Below, one piece after another: positions 1 to 8,357 of a stretch of 64,000 nucleotides of DNA. Made by a program: the position numbers and the translations under genes. Below the pieces are notes generated by a model. That model worked only from the letters and a program-made list of their open reading frames with translations, was not told where the DNA came from and did not search any database. Source of the stretch: Mycobacterium sp. (GTDB lineage Bacteria > Actinomycetota > Actinomycetes > Mycobacteriales > Mycobacteriaceae); NCBI GenBank assembly GCA_021732005.1, contig JAKFVT010000059.1, positions 62,001 through 126,000 on the forward strand. Reading direction: 5' to 3'. Positions within the stretch are counted from its first letter, which is position 1. Each line of letters starts with the position of its first letter.

Positions 1-503
1 GCAAGCCGGTGCCGCACCGCCTGGAACGACCCGATCGGACGGCCGAACTGGACCCGGTCCACGGCATGCTGCCGCGCCAGCCTCAGCATCGCGCGGGCCG
101 AACCGGTCAGCCACCAACCCAGCGCGAGGCGACCCCTGGCCAACGGCATCTCCGAACCGGCGTCGACGGTGCAGACCGGCAGCTCGGGATCCATCGCCGA
201 ACGAGCACCGTCGGTGCGTTCCCAGACCACCCAGTGGCCGCCGGTGTACGGCAGGGCGATCGTGCCGCCCGGCGCCTGCCCGGCCGATGCGAGCACCACG
301 TCGTTGATCACACCGGCATGCGTGCCCGTCTCACCCAACAGCCGGAACACCAAGGCCGTTGCCTCGGCTGGGATTTCGTCGAGCATCTCCAGCCAGCCGA
401 GGTCCCGCAGAACGTCTTCGACGTTGGGGAATCCCTCCGCGGCCGCGGCGCTCATCGACTTTTCGAGCGTGTCGGCCAGCATTCCCAATTCGCCGTCGTC
501 CAC
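1..503 (-). CDS. Acyl-CoA dehydrogenase, short partner subunit (partial, 3' end outside window)
   Basis: The gene starts with GTG at 503, three bases after the stop of the preceding dehydrogenase, and runs off the left edge after 167 codons. The protein opens VDDGELGMLADTLEKSM and reaches the family hallmark QFGRPIGSFQAVRHRLA, the C-terminal helical-domain motif of acyl-CoA dehydrogenases. The N-terminal half is weakly conserved and lacks a clear FAD-binding TEP motif. That is usual for the smaller partner in mycobacterial FadE pairs, which form alpha2beta2 enzymes. It probably pairs with the product of 507-1631 to desaturate a bulky acyl-CoA; the substrate is unknown. Last visible gene of the minus-strand operon starting at 5504. 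Confidence 0.85.
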   Translation of the reverse strand, partial: MDDGELGMLADTLEKSMSAAAAEGFPNVEDVLRDLGWLEMLDEIPAEATALVFRLLGETGTHAGVINDVVLASAGQAPGGTIALPYTGGHWVVWERTDGARSAMDPELPVCTVDAGSEMPLARGRLALGWWLTGSARAMLRLARQHAVDRVQFGRPIGSFQAVRHRL

Positions 504-506
504 GTC

Positions 507-1631
507 TCACTCCTTCCCGAGATCGAGAAGCCGGCGGGCGATGATGTTGCGCTGGATCTCCGCGGTGCCGCCGTAGATGGTGGCCGAGCGCGAGTACAGG
601 AACTCCGAGCGCCAGGGCGTCTGGTCGAGTTCGAGCACCCCCGGTAACACATCCCGTGCGGTCTCGTAGAGGCGCTGTTCGGCACCGGCCAGCAGCACCT
701 TGTCGATCGAGGTCTCCGGTCCCAGCTTTGCCCCGTCGGCGAAGCGGTGCTGGGTCGCCGCCGACCTGCAGCGCACGGTGTGCAGCGCGAGGTAGGCCGC
801 GCCGAGTTCGGCGTCACCGGCGTCGGTCTCGTCGGCGATCAGCCGGTCCAACCTGGTGAACAGGTAGGAGATTCGCTGCCAGAAACAGGTGGACCGCTCG
901 AACGGCAACAGGTCGTTGGCCAGCCGCCAGCCATCCCCTGGATTGCCGAGCATGCGATCGGCCGGTACCACCACGTCGTCGAAGTACACCTCGCAGAATT
1001 CGTCGACGCCGTGCATGGTGTGAAGCGGTCGCACCGTGATGCCGGGGGAGTCCATGTCGATGAAGAATGCGGTGATGCCCTCGTGCTTGGGCGTTTCCGG
1101 CGAGCCGGTGCGGGTCAGCAGGATGCAGCGCTTGGAGAACTGGGCGAAGCTGGTCCACACCTTTTGACCGTTGATCACCCACTCGTCGCCGCGCCGGCTG
1201 GCCTTGGTGCTCAGCGACGCCAGGTCACTGCCCGAGCCGGGTTCGGAGAAACCCTGACACCAGTGCTCTTCGCCGCGCAGGTAGCGCGGCACCATCTCGG
1301 CGGCGAGTTCCGGTCGGGCGTACGAGATCATGGTCGGCACAAGGACTTCCATCATCGAGTACGGTCCCGGCTCGGCGATGTTGCGACCGAGGACCTCCTC
1401 GGCGACGATCATCCGCGTGATTACCGAACCGCCGAGGCCGCCTACTTCTTCGGGCCAGCCGTAGCGCATCCACCCGGCGTCATAGAGGGCCCGGCGCACC
1501 CGGCTCATCTGCTCGATATGAGCAGGCAGCGAATGATCCGGGCCGGGACTCAGGTCGTATTCGTCGAGCCAGGCTCGCAGGTTGTTGCGGAATTCGTCGG
1601 CGGTCGTGCCGGATTCGGCCACCGTGGTCAT
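507..1631 (-). CDS. Acyl-CoA dehydrogenase (FadE family)
   Basis: Full-length 374-residue FAD-dependent acyl-CoA dehydrogenase with the N-terminal helical domain, the beta-domain motif FSEPGSGSDLAS, then VINGQKVWTSFAQ, and the C-terminal IYGGTAEIQRNIIARRLL. The position that is Glu in MCAD (YEGT) is Gly here (YGGT), as in many mycobacterial FadEs that act as heteromers. The ATG at 1631 overlaps the upstream stop by four bases (ATGA), implying translational coupling. The following gene encodes a second, shorter FadE, so the two probably form one heteromeric enzyme. Substrate not deducible. Confidence 0.92.
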   Translation of the reverse strand: MTTVAESGTTADEFRNNLRAWLDEYDLSPGPDHSLPAHIEQMSRVRRALYDAGWMRYGWPEEVGGLGGSVITRMIVAEEVLGRNIAEPGPYSMMEVLVPTMISYARPELAAEMVPRYLRGEEHWCQGFSEPGSGSDLASLSTKASRRGDEWVINGQKVWTSFAQFSKRCILLTRTGSPETPKHEGITAFFIDMDSPGITVRPLHTMHGVDEFCEVYFDDVVVPADRMLGNPGDGWRLANDLLPFERSTCFWQRISYLFTRLDRLIADETDAGDAELGAAYLALHTVRCRSAATQHRFADGAKLGPETSIDKVLLAGAEQRLYETARDVLPGVLELDQTPWRSEFLYSRSATIYGGTAEIQRNIIARRLLDLGKE

Positions 1632-2062
1632 CCGCCGGCCGGCCGGCCGATCGCGTGCGGACGGCCCGAATCGTGCACACCGGTGCGCCGGATGAACGTC
1701 ATCGCGCGGGTCTTCAGCCGCCAGCCCTTCTCGGTTCGCAGATAGGTGTCGCGGTAGTAGCCGATGCGCATGTCGTGCGCCGAATGCTCGATGAAGCACA
1801 GCGGCTGGGTGCCGGTGGCCTTGTCCCGGTCGTTCTCGTCGAATTCGACCAGCGACTCGCCGGTCATGAACAACCCTTTGGGTGCGGCGTCGACGAGCTC
1901 GGGAAACCGTCCCAGCGAATAGGTTTCGCCGAAGGCGCTGTAGGTGCCGTCTTCGGTGAAGACCTTGACCAGATTCTCGACGTCCAGCTGGGTGATCGTC
2001 ACCGCGTAGCGGGCGAGCAGCTGCTGGATCTCGACAATGTCGTCAGTCCGCTGCGTTGACAT
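1628..2062 (-). CDS. SnoaL-like / NTF2-fold protein
   Basis: 144-residue protein beginning MSTQRTDDIVEIQQLLARYA, the typical first helix of SnoaL-like polyketide cyclase/ring-isomerase proteins, followed by VFTEDGTYSAFG and an ending with YRDTYLRTEKGWRLKTRAMTF. This matches the cone-shaped NTF2 fold seen in hydratases, isomerases and binding proteins. Its start lies 20 bases inside the end of the amidohydrolase gene and its end overlaps the dehydrogenase start, so it is embedded in the operon. A hydratase or isomerase role on a ring or CoA intermediate is inference. No catalytic residues are assigned. Confidence 0.8.
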   Translation of the reverse strand: MSTQRTDDIVEIQQLLARYAVTITQLDVENLVKVFTEDGTYSAFGETYSLGRFPELVDAAPKGLFMTGESLVEFDENDRDKATGTQPLCFIEHSAHDMRIGYYRDTYLRTEKGWRLKTRAMTFIRRTGVHDSGRPHAIGRPAGG

Positions 2063-3302
2063 AGACTTTCCCGCCTTTCATGACGAAGCTGACGTGCTGG
2101 GTGACGGTGATGTCGGACAACGGATCGCCGGGCACGGCGATGATGTCGGCGAGCAGGCCTTCGGCGATCCGGCCCCGATCGGTGACGTTGATCAGATCGG
2201 CGGCGACGACGGTGGCCGCCCGCAGTACGGCGGCCGGCGGCATACCCCACTCCACCAGGGTGACGAGTTCGTCGGCGTTCCTGCCGTGTGGGATCGCGGG
2301 CGCATCGGTGCCGACCGCGATCTTCACCCCGGCCTCGTAGGCGGCCTTGATCGACGTCTCCGCCTTCGGGAACATCTCGGCAGCCTTGTCCTGCAACACC
2401 TTCGGCGCATGCGAGACGTCCATCGCCTGGGCGAGCCGGCGGGTGGTCACCAGGAAGCGATCGTTGTCGACCAGCATCTGGATGGCCTCGTCGTCCATCA
2501 GGAAGCCGTGCTCGATGCAGTCGATGCCGCACGCCACCGCATGCTTGACGGCCTCGGCGCCGTGGGTGTGAGCGGCCACCCGCAGCCCGCGCCGGTGCGC
2601 CTCGTCGACGATCGCCCGGAGCTCCTCGTCCGAATAGTGTTGCGCGCCGGCTTCGCCGGTCAACGACATCACACCACCGGACACGCACACCTTGATCAGC
2701 TGCGCGCCGTGCTTGATCTGATAGCGCACTGCCTTGCGGACCTCGTCGACACCGTTGGCGATGCCCTCCTCGACGGTCAGCTCGAGAGCACCCGGCATGA
2801 AGGCGGCGAACATCGTCGGGTCCAGATGCCCGCCGGTCGGAGTGATGGCGTGCCCGGCAGGCACGATCCGCGGGCCCTCGATCCAGCCCGCATCGATCGC
2901 CTTGCCCAGCGCGACATCGAGCAGGTAACCGCCGGTCTTGACGAACAGCCCGAGGTTGCGCACCGTGGTGAAACCCGCGCGCAGCGTGCGGCGGGCATTG
3001 CCGACCGCGCGCAGCACCCGCGTCGGCGGATCATCCTGGACCTGTGAGAGACCGGGGTTTTCGCCCCGGCCGCCCATCAGGAGGTTGACTTCCATGTCCA
3101 TCAGACCGGGCAGAAGGATGGCGTCCCCCAGATCGATGACATCGGAGCTCTCGTCAATCTCGCCCCCCACGGAGACGATCCGGTCGCCATCGACCTTCAC
3201 GATGGCGGGGCGGACGATCTCGCCCGCGTCGACGTCGACGTAGCCGGCTGCCTTCAGGGTCGTTGCGCGTGGCGATGAGCCGCTTGCGCGAAGAGCAGAC
3301 AA
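2043..3302 (-). CDS. Amidohydrolase-superfamily protein with altered metal motif
   Basis: 419-residue protein of the imidazolonepropionase/Xaa-Pro-dipeptidase type of TIM-barrel amidohydrolases. Visible landmarks are the N-terminal beta-sandwich strand AAGYVDVDAGEI, the barrel entry LLPGLMDMEVNLL, IKVCVSGGV, VAAHTHGAEA, GIDCIEHG and the metal-ligand region IAVGTDAPAIPHG. The usual HxH pair after PGLID is replaced by E-V-N, so metal binding must differ from the standard binuclear site. The most likely start is TTG at 3302, one base after the previous stop; no better in-frame start precedes the conserved first strand. It may cleave a ring C-N or C-C bond or act as a hydrolase; the substrate is unknown. 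Confidence 0.85.
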   Translation of the reverse strand: MSALRASGSSPRATTLKAAGYVDVDAGEIVRPAIVKVDGDRIVSVGGEIDESSDVIDLGDAILLPGLMDMEVNLLMGGRGENPGLSQVQDDPPTRVLRAVGNARRTLRAGFTTVRNLGLFVKTGGYLLDVALGKAIDAGWIEGPRIVPAGHAITPTGGHLDPTMFAAFMPGALELTVEEGIANGVDEVRKAVRYQIKHGAQLIKVCVSGGVMSLTGEAGAQHYSDEELRAIVDEAHRRGLRVAAHTHGAEAVKHAVACGIDCIEHGFLMDDEAIQMLVDNDRFLVTTRRLAQAMDVSHAPKVLQDKAAEMFPKAETSIKAAYEAGVKIAVGTDAPAIPHGRNADELVTLVEWGMPPAAVLRAATVVAADLINVTDRGRIAEGLLADIIAVPGDPLSDITVTQHVSFVMKGGKVYVNAAD

Positions 3303-3303
3303 A

Positions 3304-3633
3304 CTAGACCACCGGCTCCTTGATCAGTTCGATATACGCGGCGCCGCTGTCGAGCACGCGGGGCTGCTTCCACACCTCGATCGGAAAGCTCACCTGCACG
3401 ATCGATTGTCCTAGGTGTACCAGAGCCTTGGCGTCCTCCGGCATGCCTTGGAGCGGGAAGCGGGCGTCGACGTAGACCATGATGTCTTCCAGCCGCGCCA
3501 AGCCGGCGTCATACAAGTCCTGCATCTCGGCCATCGTCGAGTTCAGCCGCTTCTGGTAGCGCTCTTCCTCGGTGGGCAGGCACCAGTCGGTGAAGCGCTC
3601 CAGGTCGGCGAATTCCGCTGGCAACTTAGACAT
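3304..3633 (-). CDS. Small conserved protein accompanying Rieske oxygenase
   Basis: 109-residue acidic protein (MSKLPAEFADLERFTDWCL...) whose ATG lies eight bases inside the end of the Rieske oxygenase gene, so the two are tightly coupled. I see no signal peptide, membrane segment or metal motif. It is predicted mostly helical, with FTDWCLPTEEERYQKRLNSTM near the N-terminus. I do not recognise the family. The coupling suggests a subunit, chaperone or assembly factor for the oxygenase. It is not a ring-hydroxylating beta subunit, which would be longer with an NTF2 fold. Confidence 0.75.
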   Translation of the reverse strand: MSKLPAEFADLERFTDWCLPTEEERYQKRLNSTMAEMQDLYDAGLARLEDIMVYVDARFPLQGMPEDAKALVHLGQSIVQVSFPIEVWKQPRVLDSGAAYIELIKEPVV

Positions 3634-4969
3634 TTACTGGATCCTTTCCGTCAGCCTTCGGGCTCAGTGCGGCGGCCGCTCCGTTGCCGTTCCCAGCGGC
3701 CAATGACTCTTTGTACCGGTCGACGTACTTGTGCGCGGTGTGGTGCAGGTGGCGCAACAGGATTTCCTGGTCGCAGAGCGGGAAATCCAGCACGGCGCGG
3801 GTGCCGATCTGGGTCTGCGTGGCTTCCAGGGTGTTGGCGTCCTGGAAGGCGTACTCCTTGAAGGTCACCGCGGCCAGTTCCTGGGATAGTCGTTCGCGCA
3901 GGTTCTTCGGCGGCACGAAGTACAGGTCGGCCTCGAAGATATGGGAGTCCACTCCGGTGGGCCAGTAGTTGTAGGTCAGGTACCAGCCCGGCGCCCAGAA
4001 CAGCAACGTGAAGTTCGGGAAGAACTCGAACGAGTCCTGGCCCCACGTCGAGTGCCGGCCGGGATTGATCGCGGGCGGCAGCTCGTCGGGCAGGATGCCT
4101 TTGATGTCAGGGCGGTCCCACGGCCCGAACAGACCGCTGTGCAGGATCCGCTCGATGGGCTTGACCATCTTGAGGTCCTTCGGCGGACTCATTCCGCCCC
4201 AGGACGAGATCATCGAGTGGTCGCCCTTGATGTCGTAGTGCAGCGCCTCGAAGCCGAACTTGGCGAGCTTCTCGGCTTCCTCCTTCTCCGCCTGCTTCAT
4301 GTGCAGGATCGGCGCGTGGTAGAACTCGACGAAAGCGTCGATGAACAGCTTCCAATTGGAGCCGACCGTCGCGCGATAGCTGTAGTGCTCGGTCATCTCG
4401 TGGAAGGGATAGCCTTTCAGGCCTTGGCCGAACTCGCCCAGGTACTCCTCGAGCGAGACCGCGTCGTCGTCGAAGTTGACGAAGATGAAGCCTTCCCACA
4501 CCTCACAGCGCACCGGCTTGAGCGGGTAGTCGGCCTTGTCGACGTCGAAGAACTCCTGCTCCTGCTGGATGAAGGTCAGGTCGCCCTTCAACGAGTACCG
4601 CCAGGCGTGGTACTTGCAGACGAATTGCCGGCAGCTGCCCGAAACCTCTTCGCCGGGATAGTCATTCCACACCAGCTTGTTGCCGCGATGACGGCACAGG
4701 TTGTAGAAGGCGCGGACCTCGTCACCGTCGTTGACAATGATGATCGACGTGCCCGGGCCGACTGACGGCAGCTCGCGGGTGATGTAGTTGCCCTTTTTGG
4801 GGATCAGCTCCACGCGGCCCATTTGCAGCCAGGTCTTGCGGAAGATGGCCTGCTGCTCCAGCTTCCAGTGCTCGGGATCAATCGAGTCTTCGTAGTTGAC
4901 CGGACCGGTGCCGAGTTCCGGCCAGTTCTCGGTCCAGCTGCCGGCATCCGGCTTCTTGAAAAATGCCAC
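3626..4969 (-). CDS. Rieske [2Fe-2S] ring-hydroxylating oxygenase alpha subunit
   Basis: 447-residue oxygenase. The Rieske centre is plain: C92-x-H94 in NLCRHRG and C118-x2-H121 in CKYHAW (numbered from the GTG start). The mononuclear iron region follows as DAFVEFYHAPILH, giving two His ligands, and the C-terminal catalytic domain is of normal size. I chose GTG at 4969 because a good ribosome site (GAAAGG) precedes it and it begins four bases after the upstream stop; an ATG at 5002 would sit inside the upstream gene. No dedicated reductase is adjacent, so electrons must come from a separate ferredoxin system. Substrate unknown; an aromatic or polycyclic compound is plausible. Confidence 0.93.
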   Translation of the reverse strand: MAFFKKPDAGSWTENWPELGTGPVNYEDSIDPEHWKLEQQAIFRKTWLQMGRVELIPKKGNYITRELPSVGPGTSIIIVNDGDEVRAFYNLCRHRGNKLVWNDYPGEEVSGSCRQFVCKYHAWRYSLKGDLTFIQQEQEFFDVDKADYPLKPVRCEVWEGFIFVNFDDDAVSLEEYLGEFGQGLKGYPFHEMTEHYSYRATVGSNWKLFIDAFVEFYHAPILHMKQAEKEEAEKLAKFGFEALHYDIKGDHSMISSWGGMSPPKDLKMVKPIERILHSGLFGPWDRPDIKGILPDELPPAINPGRHSTWGQDSFEFFPNFTLLFWAPGWYLTYNYWPTGVDSHIFEADLYFVPPKNLRERLSQELAAVTFKEYAFQDANTLEATQTQIGTRAVLDFPLCDQEILLRHLHHTAHKYVDRYKESLAAGNGNGAAAALSPKADGKDPVNV

Positions 4970-4973
4970 GTAC

Positions 4974-5504
4974 TTACCTTTCGTTCTCGAGCTGTACGCC
5001 AAAAGTGTTGAACGCCATGGCCAACATGCCGTAGGCGCCGACGGTGAAGACGAAGTCCATGCGCTGACGCTCGGTGAGGTGCTCGCCGAGTGCGGCCCAG
5101 GTTTCGTCGGTGAGATTGGATTTCTCCTCGAGCTCGTCGGTGGCCCGTACGACCAGCCGGTCGAGCTGGTCGTTTGCCCCGCCGTTGCGGATGGCCTCGA
5201 CGTCGTCGTCGGTCAGCCCTTCCGCCTTGGCCATCTCGACGTGGTGCTCCCACTCGTAGGTGCAGTCCCGGCGATGCGCCACCCGCAGGACCGCCACCTC
5301 ACGCAGCCGGGCCGGCAGCGTGGAGCGGAACAGCAGATAGACGTTGAAGCCGAGGTACGCCTTGGTCAGGTCGGGGTGACGAACGAGGGTCGCCAGCGCC
5401 GTTCCGGCGCCCTCGGGGTTCTGCCGGTCGCGGGGCAACATCCCCTTGAGGGCGAGCTGGACCTCGTCGTCCCACTGCTCCGCAGGTAGCGGTGTCAGGC
5501 GCAT
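4974..5504 (-). CDS. Carboxymuconolactone decarboxylase / AhpD-like protein
   Basis: 176-residue all-helical protein with the CMD-domain signature HRRDCTYEWEHHVEMAKAEGL and a later helix WAALGEHLTERQRMDFVF. The classical AhpD CxxC pair is absent; the single Cys precedes YEWEHH, as in many uncharacterised mycobacterial members. The start ATG at 5504 has a strong GAGAGGGGGTGG upstream sequence. It is the first gene of the minus operon, and a perfect GAGAAT-CCC-ATTCTC repeat lies 22 bases upstream. Possible roles are decarboxylation of a lactone intermediate or peroxide protection near the oxygenase; neither can be decided here. Confidence 0.85.
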   Translation of the reverse strand: MRLTPLPAEQWDDEVQLALKGMLPRDRQNPEGAGTALATLVRHPDLTKAYLGFNVYLLFRSTLPARLREVAVLRVAHRRDCTYEWEHHVEMAKAEGLTDDDVEAIRNGGANDQLDRLVVRATDELEEKSNLTDETWAALGEHLTERQRMDFVFTVGAYGMLAMAFNTFGVQLENER

Positions 5505-5525
5505 CGGCCACCCCCTCTCATGTTG

Positions 5526-5540
5526 GAGAATCCCATTCTC
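5526..5540. promoter_or_regulatory. Operator candidate, perfect GAGAAT-N3-ATTCTC
   Basis: Perfect 6-3-6 inverted repeat 22 bases upstream of the 5504 start. A weaker copy, GATAAC-AG-GTTTCC, lies at 5548-5561 with its centre 21.5 bases away, making a tandem pair. It belongs to the recurrent motif family described in the findings. Confidence 0.7.
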
Positions 5541-5547
5541 ATATCCG

Positions 5548-5561
5548 GATAACAGGTTTCC
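5548..5561. promoter_or_regulatory. Second, weaker operator half of the tandem pair
   Basis: GATAAC-AG-GTTTCC, a degenerate copy with a two-base spacer. It has the same orientation and spacing relative to 5526-5540 as seen at 61613/61634. Confidence 0.4.
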
Positions 5562-5682
5562 ATGAACTTGCCGGAAGGTCAATCCCCGCACCTGAGCAGG
5601 GCGGAAAAACCGAGGTCGACCAGGCGTGTCGGAAGGTCAGCCTACGGGCCGCACGCACCGGTAAGCCGATTACCGAAGGTTG

Positions 5683-5710
5683 ATTCTCGCGGAATGAGAA
5701 GCTAGTTTTC
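5683..5710. promoter_or_regulatory. Operator candidate before the 5742 gene
   Basis: An ATTCTC half-site (5683-5688) is followed after seven bases by GAGAAG-CTA-GTTTTC (5696-5710), which is an imperfect copy of the recurrent repeat. It lies 32 bases upstream of the ATG at 5742, so both arms of this divergent gap carry the motif. Confidence 0.5.
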
Positions 5711-5741
5711 ATTAGAGAGGCCAGCGACTGAAGGAGCCGGT

Positions 5742-7037
5742 ATGCGCAAAGAGGACATGATCCTGATCAGCGTCGACGACCACATCGTGGAACCGCCCGA
5801 CATGTTCGCCAATCATCTGCCGAAGAAATATGCCGACGACGCTCCCCGGTTGGTGCACAACCCCGACGGCTCCGACATGTGGCGGTTCCGCGACATCACG
5901 ATCCCCAACGTCGCGCTCAACGCGGTGGCGGGGCGGCCCAAGGAGGAGTACGGCCTGGAGCCCCAAGGGCTCGATGAGATCCGGCCGGGCTGCTACAACG
6001 TCGACGAGCGGGTCAAGGACATGAACGCCGGCGGCATCCTCGGCTCGATGTGTTTCCCGTCGTTCCCGGGTTTCGCGGGCCGGCTGTTCGCCACCGAGGA
6101 TGCCGAATTCTCACTGGCGCTGGTGCAGGCCTACAACGATTGGCATGTCGAGGAGTGGTGCGGGGCGTATCCGGCCCGGTTCATTCCGATGACGTTGCCG
6201 GTGATCTGGGATCCGGTGGCCTGTGCCGCTGAGATCCGCCGCAACGCCGCCCGCGGGGTGCACTCGCTGACCTTCAGCGAAAATCCCTCGGCGATGGGCT
6301 ATCCCAGTTTCCACGACTTCGAGCACTGGAAGCCGATGTGGGACGCGCTGGTCGACACCGACACCGTGCTCAACGTGCACATCGGTTCCTCGGGACGCCT
6401 GGCGATCACCGCGCCCGACGCGCCGATGGACGTGATGATCACCCTGCAGCCGATGAACATCGTCCAGGCCGCCGCGGACCTGTTGTGGTCACGGCCGGTC
6501 AAGGAATACCCGGACCTCAAGATCGCCCTGAGTGAGGGTGGCACCGGCTGGATTCCCTATTTCCTGGAGCGCGCCGACCGCACCTACGAGATGCACTCGA
6601 CCTGGACGGGGCAGGACTTCAAGGGCAAGAAGCCCTCGGAGGTGTTCCGCGATCACTTCCTGACCTGCTTCATCTCCGATCACGTCGGGGTGCAACTGCG
6701 CAACGACGTCGGCATCGACAACATCTGCTGGGAAGCCGATTACCCCCACTCGGACTCGATGTGGCCCGGTGCCCCAGAGCAACTCGACGACGTCCTCCGT
6801 GAACACCACGTGCCCGACGACGAGATCAACAAGATGACCTATCAAAACGCCATGCGCTGGTACCACTGGGACCCGTTCACGCATATCTCCAAGGAGCAGG
6901 CCACGATCGGCGCGCTGCGCAAGGCCGCCGAAGGTCACGATGTGTCCATCCAGGCGCTGTCGAAGAAGGAGAAGACCGGCGCCAACTTCGCCGACTTTGC
7001 GGCGAATGCCAAGGAGATGTCCGGCAATACGGACTGA
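5742..7037 (+). CDS. Amidohydrolase-2 family metal-dependent hydrolase/decarboxylase
   Basis: 431-residue TIM-barrel protein of the amidohydrolase-2 (ACMSD-like) group. It opens MRKEDMILISVDDHIVEP, where D-D-H replaces the usual DxHxH, and has the late barrel motif ICWEADYPHSDSMWPGAPEQ with the conserved Asp and His. GAAGGAGCCGGT precedes the ATG. It is the first gene of a plus-strand run ending at 11901 that holds beta-oxidation enzymes. Family members hydrolyse C-C or C-N bonds or decarboxylate; two paralogues (22364-23509 and 23537-24628) sit in this window. Substrate unknown. Confidence 0.88.
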   Translation: MRKEDMILISVDDHIVEPPDMFANHLPKKYADDAPRLVHNPDGSDMWRFRDITIPNVALNAVAGRPKEEYGLEPQGLDEIRPGCYNVDERVKDMNAGGILGSMCFPSFPGFAGRLFATEDAEFSLALVQAYNDWHVEEWCGAYPARFIPMTLPVIWDPVACAAEIRRNAARGVHSLTFSENPSAMGYPSFHDFEHWKPMWDALVDTDTVLNVHIGSSGRLAITAPDAPMDVMITLQPMNIVQAAADLLWSRPVKEYPDLKIALSEGGTGWIPYFLERADRTYEMHSTWTGQDFKGKKPSEVFRDHFLTCFISDHVGVQLRNDVGIDNICWEADYPHSDSMWPGAPEQLDDVLREHHVPDDEINKMTYQNAMRWYHWDPFTHISKEQATIGALRKAAEGHDVSIQALSKKEKTGANFADFAANAKEMSGNTD

Positions 7038-7060
7038 CAAGGTCCGTGGCCGACAGGGCG

Positions 7061-7097
7061 CCGGTGCGCACAAAGGGAGACCGCGCCGGCGCACCGG
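7061..7097 (+). other. Intercistronic hairpin
   Basis: CCGGTGCGC (7061-7069) and GCGCACCGG (7089-7097) form a perfect 9-bp stem with a 19-base loop between the hydrolase stop and the next start. There is no T-run. It may be a weak terminator or attenuator setting the ratio of the two products. Confidence 0.4.
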
Positions 7098-7132
7098 ACT
7101 GCGTGCCGACTTTTGAGTAGAGGAGTGTGGAT

Positions 7133-8323
7133 GTGTCTTCAGGTATGAGCTTCGAACTGACCGAGGATCAGGAGCTGATCCGTAAGTCGTTGCGGGAGCT
7201 GGCATCACGCTTCGATGACCACTACTGGATGGAGAAGGACCAGCAGCACGAGTTTCCTTCGGAGTTCTACGACGCCATCGCCGGTGGTGGCTGGCTCGGG
7301 ATGACGATCCCAGAGGAGTACGGCGGCCACGGGCTCGGCATCACCGAGGCGACGATCCTGGCTGAAGAGGTCGCTCGCTCCGGTGGCGGCATGAACGCGG
7401 CGAGCTCCATCCACATGTCGATCTTCGGAATGCAGCCGGTGGTGGTGTTCGGCTCCGACGAGATGAAGGCTGCGACCCTGCCGCGGATCGTCAACGGCGA
7501 CCTGCACGTGTGCTTCGGCGTCACCGAACCCGGTGCCGGACTTGATACTTCGCGTATCACGACATTCGCCAAGCGCGACGGTGACAGTTATGTCGTCAAC
7601 GGCCGAAAGGTGTGGATCTCCAAGGCGCTGGAGTCCGAGAAGATCCTGCTGCTGACCCGCACCGAGAGCCGCGAGGACGCGGAGAAACGCGGGGGCAAGC
7701 CGACTGACGGCCTCACGCTGTTCCTCACCGACATCGATCGTGACCACGTCGACATCCGGCCGATCAGGAAGATGGGCCGCAACGCGGTCAGTTCGAACGA
7801 GGTGTTCATCGACGATCTGCGGGTGCCGGTCGCCGACCGGATCGGCAAAGAGGGCAAGGGCTTCTCCTACATCCTGCACGGGCTGAACCCGGAGCGGATG
7901 CTCATCGCCGCCGAGGCGCTGGGTATCGGCCGGGTGGCGCTGGACCGCGCGGTGAAGTACGCCAACGAGCGTGTGGTGTTCGACCGACCGATCGGGATGA
8001 ACCAGGGCATCCAATTCCCGTTGGCCGACTCGCTGGCTCGCCTCGACGCCGCCGAACTGATCCTGCGCAAGGCGACCTGGCTCTACGACAACGGAAAGTC
8101 GTGCGGCCGCGAAGCCAATATGGCCAAGTACCTCTGCGCGGATGCGGGTTTCGCAGCGGCCGACCGCGCGCTGCAGACCCACGGCGGCATGGGCTATTCC
8201 GAGGAGTACCACATCTCCCGGTTCTTCCGGGAAGCGCGCCTGATGAAGATCGCGCCCGTCAGTCAGGAGATGATCCTGAACTTCCTCGGCGCCAACGTGC
8301 TCGGCCTGCCCAAGAGCTACTAG
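7133..8323 (+). CDS. Acyl-CoA dehydrogenase (FadE family)
   Basis: 396-residue acyl-CoA dehydrogenase. It shows the N-terminal SFELTEDQELIRKSLREL, then FGVTEPGAGLDTSRITT, VVNGRKVWISKALES, YANERVVFDRPIGMNQG, and the C-terminal LQTHGGMGYSEEYHISRFFREARLMKIAPVSQEMI. At the usual YEGTSE position it reads APVSQE, so the MCAD-type base is not at its normal place. I prefer GTG 7133 because GAGGAG is seven bases upstream; GTG 7127 is too close to the ribosome site and ATG 7145 too far. Co-oriented with the CoA transferase and thiolase that follow. Confidence 0.92.
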   Translation: MSSGMSFELTEDQELIRKSLRELASRFDDHYWMEKDQQHEFPSEFYDAIAGGGWLGMTIPEEYGGHGLGITEATILAEEVARSGGGMNAASSIHMSIFGMQPVVVFGSDEMKAATLPRIVNGDLHVCFGVTEPGAGLDTSRITTFAKRDGDSYVVNGRKVWISKALESEKILLLTRTESREDAEKRGGKPTDGLTLFLTDIDRDHVDIRPIRKMGRNAVSSNEVFIDDLRVPVADRIGKEGKGFSYILHGLNPERMLIAAEALGIGRVALDRAVKYANERVVFDRPIGMNQGIQFPLADSLARLDAAELILRKATWLYDNGKSCGREANMAKYLCADAGFAAADRALQTHGGMGYSEEYHISRFFREARLMKIAPVSQEMILNFLGANVLGLPKSY

Positions 8324-8357
8324 TAGCCGGTGATCTGGCCGACCGTATGGTGATCTG

